Positions 14,406 through 20,208 of a stretch of DNA of 20,208 nucleotides are shown here, piece after piece. The DNA comes from Chloroflexota bacterium (lineage in GTDB: Bacteria; Chloroflexota; Anaerolineae; Anaerolineales; Villigracilaceae). Below the pieces are notes generated by a model that had not been told where the DNA came from, ran no database searches, and saw nothing but the letters and a program-made list of their open reading frames with translations. The position numbers were made by a program, and so were the translations under genes. Position 1 is the stretch's first letter. The number at the start of each line of letters is the position of its first letter. The DNA is taken from assembly GCA_016191985.1 (NCBI GenBank), contig JACPVB010000081.1:1-20208 (forward strand). The letters are read 5' to 3'.

Positions 14406-15428
14406 TTAATCCAAAATCACACGCGGGTCGATCCATGCTTGCAGCAGATCGACGATCAAGTTCATCAGCACATAGCCTGTTGCGCCGAAGAGGGTCATGC
14501 CCATGATGGCGGGGTAATCAAGATTTAAAAGGGAGCGGACGGTGAACAATCCCAGCCCCGGCCAGTTGAAGAGGATTTCGACAAAGAAGGTTCCGGTCAA
14601 TGCAAAGGCAAAGGTCAGGCCGATGACCGTCAACGTGGGGCTGATGGCATTTTTCAAAGCATAGAGATAGGTCACCACGTATTGACGGATGCCATATGCA
14701 CGCGCGGTGCGGATGTAATCCTGCTCGAACACTTCGAGCATGGCAGCGCGTGTCATGCGGGCGATCAGTCCGATGGGGTAGGCGGCAAGGGTTAAGGAGG
14801 GAAGGATCAGGTGTAGAAAAGCATCCTTAAGTGTGACCCAGTTTCCAGTTAAGAATGAATCGAGCAGGATAAAGTTGGTAATCTCCGTCAGCGGATTCGA
14901 AAATCTTAAGTCGCCATCCACACGCCCCGCAAGCGGAAGAATATCCAGGTTCCGAAAAAAGACGATTTGAAAAATAAGTCCAAGAAAAAAAGCGGGCATC
15001 GAAACGCCGACAATCGAAAGCACGCGCACGGCCACGTCAACGGGCTTGCCCTGCCAGCGCGCGCTCAAGACGCCAAGAGGCACGCCAATGAGGATTGCAA
15101 TAAACATGCCTGAGAACAACAACTCAAGCGTGGCGGGGATGCGCCCGGCAAGTTCTTCCGTGATGGGCCGTTTGGTTGAAATGGATGTCCCCAAATCGCC
15201 GCGCAATAGTTCCTGCATGTAAATTGCATATTGAACGGGAAGCGGCTTATCGAGGCCGAGTTGCTTGGTGACACGTTCAATGTCCTCAGCGCGCGCCTTC
15301 GGGCCGATATACAACGCCGCCGCGTTGGATGGGACAACCCGCGCGAGAAAAAACGTGATGACCGATACACCGATCAAAACGAAAAGTGAAGTGCCCAAAC
15401 GGCGGAGGAGGAATTCAAGTCTTTGCAT
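14406..15428 (-). CDS. ABC transporter permease (OppB/DppB-like)
   Basis: The partner permease subunit of the importer, 340 residues. The N-terminal helix (RRLGTSLFVLIGVSVITFFL) is followed by a periplasmic segment with LGLDKPLPVQYAIYM and LLRGDLGTS, which are hallmark OppB/DppB motifs. Then come several membrane helices and an EAA-type loop (YIRTARAYGIRQYVVTYLYA) for ATPase contact, ending with GATGYVLMNLIVDLLQAWIDPRV. No strong ribosome-binding site is visible before the ATG. It lies about 300 bp downstream of the substrate-binding protein gene, an unusually long gap for this kind of operon. Confidence 0.93.
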   Translation of the reverse strand: MQRLEFLLRRLGTSLFVLIGVSVITFFLARVVPSNAAALYIGPKARAEDIERVTKQLGLDKPLPVQYAIYMQELLRGDLGTSISTKRPITEELAGRIPATLELLFSGMFIAILIGVPLGVLSARWQGKPVDVAVRVLSIVGVSMPAFFLGLIFQIVFFRNLDILPLAGRVDGDLRFSNPLTEITNFILLDSFLTGNWVTLKDAFLHLILPSLTLAAYPIGLIARMTRAAMLEVFEQDYIRTARAYGIRQYVVTYLYALKNAISPTLTVIGLTFAFALTGTFFVEILFNWPGLGLFTVRSLLNLDYPAIMGMTLFGATGYVLMNLIVDLLQAWIDPRVILD

Positions 15429-15480
15429 GAGTTTACAGAGTACCGCATAATTAAGGTAACGGGAAATTCAGTTTTTCCCT

Positions 15481-15616
15481 AGAGAGTGTTTCTTAACTGC
15501 CTTTTTGGGACACGGACTCCACGGATTTTACAGATTTTCACGGAAAATCTTTTTAAAAATTCGTGTTTGATTGACCGTGTAACCCGTCCAATCCGTGTAC
15601 TTAAGAAACAGTCTCT
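15481..15616. repeat. MITE-like 136-bp element between binding-protein and permease genes
   Basis: AGAGAGTGTTTCTTAA (15481-15496) and TTAAGAAACAGTCTCT (15601-15616) are inverted repeats with one mismatch in 16. Inside are CACGGATT (15520-15527) opposite AATCCGTG (15590-15597) and a perfect hairpin, AGATTTTC (15532-15539) with GAAAATCT (15543-15550). No open reading frame is present, so it would be non-autonomous. I could not identify a convincing target-site duplication. It occupies about half of the 300-bp non-coding stretch 15429-15728, the longest gap in the window; the remainder holds the hairpin described next and no gene. Confidence 0.7.
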
Positions 15617-15665
15617 TACAAATTTCAGCAAAAAGTTTACTTAATTATGAGACAAGCGATAGAAC

Positions 15666-15707
15666 TTCACCACAGAGAACGCGATATTTTGCACTCTCTG
15701 TGGTGAA
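15666..15707. repeat. Strong hairpin 3' of the substrate-binding protein gene
   Basis: TTCACCACAGAGA (15666-15678) pairs perfectly over 13 bases with TCTCTGTGGTGAA (15695-15707), loop 16 nt. Read on the minus strand it begins 21 bases after the stop of the binding-protein gene. No T-run follows on that strand, so it is more like a message-stabilising 3' hairpin or partial attenuator than a full terminator. Such a signal would let the binding protein be made in excess over the membrane subunits. It could also be a copy of a dispersed repeat. Confidence 0.7.
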
Positions 15708-15728
15708 ATGATCTTATTGCATTTTGAA

Positions 15729-17384
15729 TTATTTGGCGGGGCGAAGTTCGTAGAACCAGAAGCGGACGTCGGGATAGTTCAAGTTGTACTTGAAGCCTTC
15801 CACATGGTTCGGGACCACAAACGCAACCTTGGTGTCGAAGAGGAAAGCGGCGGGCGCTTCATCCACCAGCAGGTTCTGGGCTTCCGTATACTTTGCCAAT
15901 GAAGTGGCGGGGTCGGTGGCGCTAATTGCGCCCGCTTCATCAAGCAGAGCATTGTACTGATCGTTCTTCCAGTAGGACAGGTTGAACTTTGTGACGTTGA
16001 GGAATGGAGATTCCGCGCCGCCATAGAACATGCTCCACATATTGTCCGCGCCGGCATCGGAATAGGTCGGCCAGTAGAGCAGGAGGAAAATATCCTGCGC
16101 ATCGGCGGAGGCGGGATCGGTCTTGGCGAGTTCCCATTGCTGGGTGAATTCAAGCGCCTCGATGGTTACGTCCACGCCGATCTGGGCGAAGGAATCTTTG
16201 ATCAATGGCGCAAAGGTTTCTTCGGTGGAGTTCTCGGAGGCATAGGTGAGCTTGAGGCTGAAACCGCCGCCTTCATGACCGGCTTCGGTCAACAACGCCC
16301 TGGCTTTTTCGATGTCATACGAATATTGCTTGACGTTCTCGGAATACGGGAACACGCCGGCAGGCACGGGACCGCGGCTTTGCGTGCCACGTCCGTTCGC
16401 GCCGATGGCAATAATGTCTTCATAAGGCATCGCGTAGGACAAGGCCTGACGAACCTTGGCATCATTCAACGGTTCCTTCAAGGTGTTGAAGAAGGCCGTG
16501 TAGTTAAACAAGGCAGGTTCAAGCGAAGTTGTGTAATCGGGGTTTGCGGCAAAGGCATCGAAAGCATCCGCAGGGACGCTGGTCACCAAATCCACTTCGC
16601 CGCCTTCCAGCAATTGCTGGCGGGTGGTAGCTTCGGGCACGATTGTGACCAACACCTTTTCATATTGGCCTTCCTCCCAGCCGCCCCAATAATCAGGATT
16701 CTGGGTCAGGACAATTTCCTGATCGGCGGTGTAGGATTCAAGCATGTAAGGCCCCGTGCCTGCTTCCACGCCAGCGCTCCAGTAATTTTCATCCGCAGCG
16801 GCCGCATCGAGAGCCTTTGGGCTGACGATGTAAGCGGCATACTCGGAACCCAGGATCAATTCCAAAGGCTGGGCATACGACAAGGTGAACTTGACAGTCA
16901 GATCATCCACGGCTTCCACGGTATCGAGCGGCAGCCAAATGAACGACGCCCCCGCATGATCCTTGGCGGCTTCGATGGATTTCTTGACAGCCTCGGCATT
17001 CACCGGCTCGCCATCATGGAACTTCACCCCTTCACGCAGATGGAAAGTCCAAACCAGACCATCTTCGCTTTTCTCCCAACTCTCAGCAAGCAGGGGCGTA
17101 AATTGCTCGGCGCTGCCGGGCGCATTCACGCGCAGCAATTGCTCGTACATGTTTGCCATGTAGGCGGCTTCCGTTGAGAATGAAGCAATGGGATCCCAGG
17201 TGGTGATGTTTGCCGAACTCGCATATTTCAAAACCACAGGCCCGGCGGCAGGAGCCTCGGTAGCGGCGGGGGCTTCTGTCATGGCTGGGGCCTCGGTCAC
17301 TGACTCAGTCGCAGCGGGTCCACAGGCGGTCGCAAACAATGCGAGCACCAACAACAGAGACAAAACAAATAACTTTTTCTTCAT
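15729..17384 (-). CDS. ABC transporter substrate-binding lipoprotein, family 5
   Basis: The extracytoplasmic receptor that captures the substrate and delivers it to the permeases. From ATG 17384 (551 residues) there is a lipoprotein signal, KKK then a hydrophobic core ending in FATAC, with Cys21 as the lipidation site. A low-complexity TEAPA repeat linker follows (about 28-48), then the family 5 fold (VLKYASSANITTWDPIAS, LLAESWEKSEDGLVWTFHLREGVKFHDGEPVNAEAVK, YPDVRFWFYELRP at the end). GAGGAG six to ten bases upstream fixes this ATG over the in-frame one at 17402. Family 5 proteins bind peptides, nickel, opines and sugars, so the substrate is not given by sequence; the linked amidase favours an amide or peptide-like ligand. 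It is transcribed first in the operon, divergent from the regulator. Confidence 0.94.
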   Translation of the reverse strand: MKKKLFVLSLLLVLALFATACGPAATESVTEAPAMTEAPAATEAPAAGPVVLKYASSANITTWDPIASFSTEAAYMANMYEQLLRVNAPGSAEQFTPLLAESWEKSEDGLVWTFHLREGVKFHDGEPVNAEAVKKSIEAAKDHAGASFIWLPLDTVEAVDDLTVKFTLSYAQPLELILGSEYAAYIVSPKALDAAAADENYWSAGVEAGTGPYMLESYTADQEIVLTQNPDYWGGWEEGQYEKVLVTIVPEATTRQQLLEGGEVDLVTSVPADAFDAFAANPDYTTSLEPALFNYTAFFNTLKEPLNDAKVRQALSYAMPYEDIIAIGANGRGTQSRGPVPAGVFPYSENVKQYSYDIEKARALLTEAGHEGGGFSLKLTYASENSTEETFAPLIKDSFAQIGVDVTIEALEFTQQWELAKTDPASADAQDIFLLLYWPTYSDAGADNMWSMFYGGAESPFLNVTKFNLSYWKNDQYNALLDEAGAISATDPATSLAKYTEAQNLLVDEAPAAFLFDTKVAFVVPNHVEGFKYNLNYPDVRFWFYELRPAK

Positions 17385-17430
17385 GGTTTCTCCTCTCGTC
17401 ACAGACGAATTTAGCGCAATCCTATCACGC

Positions 17431-17470
17431 GCAATTTGCAGAATCTTTGCAAATCATTAACGGATATAAT
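17431..17470 (+). promoter_or_regulatory. Divergent promoter region; TATAAT box for the regulator gene
   Basis: A perfect TATAAT (17465-17470) ends eight bases before the regulator's ATG (17479), and no Shine-Dalgarno is present, so transcription should start at or next to the A of the ATG. No good -35 box is seen at 16-18 bp. Upstream are two TTTGCA words at 17435 and 17446, 11 bp or one helical turn apart; the second is part of the palindrome TTTGCAAA. They could form an activator or autoregulatory site placed between the two divergent transcription units. The site call is tentative. Confidence 0.55.
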
Positions 17471-17478
17471 CCCACTCG

Positions 17479-20208
17479 ATGAAGGTCTCCCCGCTCTTAA
17501 ACACAAAATTTACGCCTCCGCCCAGCACAAGTTCCCTGCCGCGCCCTCATTTAATTCAATGGCTGGATAATCACATGGGACAGCGCCTCATCCTTGTCTC
17601 TGCGCCTGCGGGATATGGAAAGACCACCCTGCTGGCAGATTTTTTCAACGCTCATTCTGGGTCCGCGGCCTGGTACCAGCTCGAAGCATCTGATTCCGAC
17701 CCGACAGTTTTTCTCACCCACTTAATCGAAACCATCCGCCGTGCCAAATCTGCCAATAAAAAAATAAGCAGGATCGGGCAGAATGCCCAATCCCTGCTGG
17801 ATAACGCCACCTCCAGCATGGACTCGCGCCGCGTGCTGACCGTGCTCATCAACGAACTTGCTGAACAGACCAATGATTCATTATTAATTATTCTTGAAGA
17901 TTATCATTTCGTCGCCAGCCCCATCGTCCACCAGCTTGTGGATTATTTACTGGAAAACGCGTCCCCCGCGATTCGGTTAATCATCTCCACGCGCACCGAT
18001 CCGCCGCTGGCCCTGGCGCGCCTGCGTGCCCGCGGCTTGCTGGCTGAATTACGCGCCAACGACCTGCGCTTTCGCGATGAAGAAGTAACCACCCTGTTGC
18101 GCCGCGAATCTCCCGACCTGTCCTCTGAAAGTTTAAATGTCCTCATCCAAAAAACCGAAGGCTGGGCGGCGGCTCTGCAAATTGTGCGCAGTTCACTGGC
18201 GGGCCAAAATGCAGAATCCGCGCGCGAGATCGTCACCTCCCTGAGCGGGTCACATCGTTTCGTCTTTGAATATCTTGCGGAGGAAGTATTTCGGCGGCAG
18301 CCTGAATCGCTGCAAACTTTTTTATTGCGCACCTCCATCCTCTCCCAAATGGATGCGGCTTTGTGCAATGCCGTCGTTGGAATTAAAAATTCACAGGATA
18401 TGCTGGAGGAATTGGAAAGGCAAAACCTGTTCCTGACCAGCCTCGACCTGAACCGACGCTGGTATCAATACCATTTTCTTTTTCGTGAATTCCTCTTGAG
18501 TAGGCTCATGCGTGGGAATGGCGGGCAGGTCAAAGATTTGGAAAGAAGCGCGGGTGCGTTTTACGAATCCCAGAACGAGCATGAAGCCGCCTTCCTGCAT
18601 TATTCCGCCGCGCAGGATTATGAATCCGCGGCGCGAGTGGCCTCCATCTTTGCCGCTGATTACGTCGAGCGTGGGCGCGTGGAGGTGCTGCATCGTTATC
18701 TCAATATGCTGCCTGTTGAGACCATGCGTGTACATCCCGAATTGTTGCTGCAACTTGGGAACGCCCATCGCCGCATTGGGGAAGCGGGGCTTGCCATTTC
18801 ATCGTATGAAGATGCGCGCTCCTGCTTTGCCGCGCAAAAAAACCACTCCGGCATGAGCCGCGCATTGACGCGGCTTGCCGAAGTCTATCGCGCGCAGGGA
18901 AATTATCGTCAGGCGGAATCTCTCGCAACGCAGGCAATGGAGTCCGCGCCGAAGGAAGATCACACCGCCCGCGCCGAAGCCTTGATGGCGTTGGCAAAAA
19001 CAACGGGATTCTTAAGCAGCATGGATCGTGGCCGCGAATTGGCGGAGCAGGCCGTGGAGGAAGCGCGCACCGCAAATGGGCTATCTCCATTACAGCGTGC
19101 CAACTTTATGCAGTCGCTTGGTCAAATTTGCTGGTGGCACGGCGATCCGCAATCCGCAAACCAACATGCGCAGGAGGCCCTGCGCCTCGCGCCCGATGAA
19201 TTTTCACCGATCACCGCGCAGGCTTGCATTCTGTTGGTGACCCCACATTTATACTGGCGCGAGTTCGATACGGCCCTCCGTTACGCCGAGCGCGGACTTG
19301 AGATTTCGCAAACGCTTCATCTAAATGAATTATTGCCTGCCGCATACACAGCGCTTGGGAATGTATTAACCCGCTTTGGTGAAACTGCCCGCGCTGAAGC
19401 GGCATTGCGTCAATCGGTGGCGTTGGCACAGCAACTGGGCATGGCTTCGTATGAGCAGCTTATGGCTACGGGTTACCTTGCCTATAATTTATACGGTCAG
19501 GGCCGCGTGGACGAAGCCTGGCAGCTTGCCGAAGGCGCACTCTGGGCATATACCGGCAGCGCTGATTCATATGAAGCCTTTGTCTGCCGAAGCGTGCTGG
19601 CGGATGTGGCATTGGAAAAAAATCAACTCAACCGCGCTGAAAATCTTTTTACCGAACTTGTGGAAGTTGGCGAACGCCGTCAATTTCGTGTGCCGCTGGC
19701 AATGGTGTACTTCGGTCTGGCCTATATTCATCTCGTCACAGACCGCAAGGAAACAGGCACTCAACATGCGCATAAAGCGTTGCAGATGATCGAGCCGACC
19801 CGCGCCTTTCAACTGTTCATTGACCAGGGCGAACGCAGCCGCGTGGTGTGCACCGCCCTCGCAGAAGCGGGATACTCCAATCCATTCATGGATCGTGTGT
19901 TGGAACATTTACCGGGCAAAAAAAATACAGCCGCCATCACTGTCTCCGATCAATCTGTCATCAACATCAAATGCCTGGGGAGTTTCCGTGTGTTTGCTGG
20001 CAGTACAGAGATCACGCAGGAACGCTGGGTCTCTGCCAAAGCGCGTGACCTGCTGGCATACTTTGTTACTTTTCGCGGAGAGCGCATCCCTGCCGACCGC
20101 GCCTTTGATGCCATCTGGTCTGAAAAGGCAGGCCGTGGATTAACCGCCTTCCACACCGCGCTTTCACGACTCCGCACTGCCATGAAAACGGGAGAAAATT
20201 CTCCGCGC
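17479..20208 (+). CDS. MalT-like STAND ATPase/TPR transcriptional regulator with SARP-type winged helix (3' partial)
   Basis: The frame is open from ATG 17479 to the right edge (910 codons, no stop). The N-terminal NTPase has Walker A PAGYGKTT (43-50), Walker B LLIILEDYH (135-143) and the STRTDPPLALARLRARG segment (170-186), all as in MalT and related LuxR-class STAND ATPases. A helical connector follows, then a long TPR-like superhelix (roughly 400-800) that would sense a ligand or partner. Near the edge, LGSFRVFAG (833-841) and the W..AKARDLLAYFV..RGERIPADRAFDAIW stretch match the OmpR/SARP-type winged helix; a BTAD domain probably follows outside the window. It is thus closer to SARP/AfsR-type activators than to MalT, which ends in a LuxR helix-turn-helix. 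It is divergent from the importer operon and may control it. The predicted start has no ribosome-binding site. Confidence 0.88.
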   Translation, partial: MKVSPLLNTKFTPPPSTSSLPRPHLIQWLDNHMGQRLILVSAPAGYGKTTLLADFFNAHSGSAAWYQLEASDSDPTVFLTHLIETIRRAKSANKKISRIGQNAQSLLDNATSSMDSRRVLTVLINELAEQTNDSLLIILEDYHFVASPIVHQLVDYLLENASPAIRLIISTRTDPPLALARLRARGLLAELRANDLRFRDEEVTTLLRRESPDLSSESLNVLIQKTEGWAAALQIVRSSLAGQNAESAREIVTSLSGSHRFVFEYLAEEVFRRQPESLQTFLLRTSILSQMDAALCNAVVGIKNSQDMLEELERQNLFLTSLDLNRRWYQYHFLFREFLLSRLMRGNGGQVKDLERSAGAFYESQNEHEAAFLHYSAAQDYESAARVASIFAADYVERGRVEVLHRYLNMLPVETMRVHPELLLQLGNAHRRIGEAGLAISSYEDARSCFAAQKNHSGMSRALTRLAEVYRAQGNYRQAESLATQAMESAPKEDHTARAEALMALAKTTGFLSSMDRGRELAEQAVEEARTANGLSPLQRANFMQSLGQICWWHGDPQSANQHAQEALRLAPDEFSPITAQACILLVTPHLYWREFDTALRYAERGLEISQTLHLNELLPAAYTALGNVLTRFGETARAEAALRQSVALAQQLGMASYEQLMATGYLAYNLYGQGRVDEAWQLAEGALWAYTGSADSYEAFVCRSVLADVALEKNQLNRAENLFTELVEVGERRQFRVPLAMVYFGLAYIHLVTDRKETGTQHAHKALQMIEPTRAFQLFIDQGERSRVVCTALAEAGYSNPFMDRVLEHLPGKKNTAAITVSDQSVINIKCLGSFRVFAGSTEITQERWVSAKARDLLAYFVTFRGERIPADRAFDAIWSEKAGRGLTAFHTALSRLRTAMKTGENSPR

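Noticed and set aside
15481..15616. Remnant of a complete insertion sequence
   Set aside because: The 136 bp has no transposase fragment in any frame and no clear target duplication, so only a MITE-like call is supported.
16137..17177. Long plus-strand open frame (about 346 codons) opposite the substrate-binding protein gene
   Set aside because: It is antisense to a well-supported lipoprotein gene, and its product is low-complexity without recognisable domains.
1..20208. CRISPR array or tandem direct repeats
   Set aside because: The repeats seen are paired inverted elements, with no regularly spaced direct repeat-spacer units.

Overview
The window looks like chromosomal DNA of a Chloroflexota bacterium, most likely an Anaerolineae relative. 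The evidence is indirect: a form I RubisCO whose sequence mixes IA/B-like and IC/D-like stretches, Thr/Pro-rich linkers on exported proteins, and a very large MalT-like ATPase/TPR regulator ending in a SARP-type winged helix. No rRNA or other taxonomic marker is present, so this is inference. I see no tRNA, rRNA, CRISPR array or intact insertion sequence.

Positions 1-8086 (+ strand) hold a compact Calvin-Benson-Bassham (CBB) cluster: class II fructose-bisphosphate aldolase (5' end outside the window), GlpX-type FBPase/SBPase, RubisCO large and small subunits, phosphoribulokinase, a thioredoxin-reductase-like ferredoxin-NADP+ reductase, a second GlpX paralogue, and ribulose-5-phosphate 3-epimerase. 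Together they cover fixation, RuBP regeneration, the bisphosphatase steps and a possible NADPH supply. Two junctions are translationally overlapped (aldolase/glpX and glpX2/rpe). Every other gap in the cluster, five in all, contains a long inverted repeat. Two of these are 96-bp elements with the same termini, in the style of REPINs. The second GlpX has lost most recognised active-site residues and is the most interesting protein here.

The cluster ends at a bidirectional hairpin terminator (about 8120-8153), onto which a minus-strand gene converges. That gene encodes an exported protein with an N-terminal beta-rich domain, a Thr/Pro linker and a beta-lactamase-like serine hydrolase domain.

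Positions 10504-17384 (- strand) hold a peptide/nickel-type ABC importer transcribed right to left: a lipoprotein substrate-binding protein, a 300-bp gap with a MITE-like element and a strong hairpin, two permeases, two ATPases, and an AmiE/AmiF-like amidase of the nitrilase superfamily, closed by an intrinsic terminator. The layout suggests import of an amide-bearing compound followed by deamidation, but the substrate is unknown.

From 17479 to the right edge (+ strand, 3' end outside the window) runs the large ATPase/TPR/SARP-like regulator, divergent from the transporter and probably translated from a leaderless mRNA. It is a candidate regulator of the neighbouring importer.
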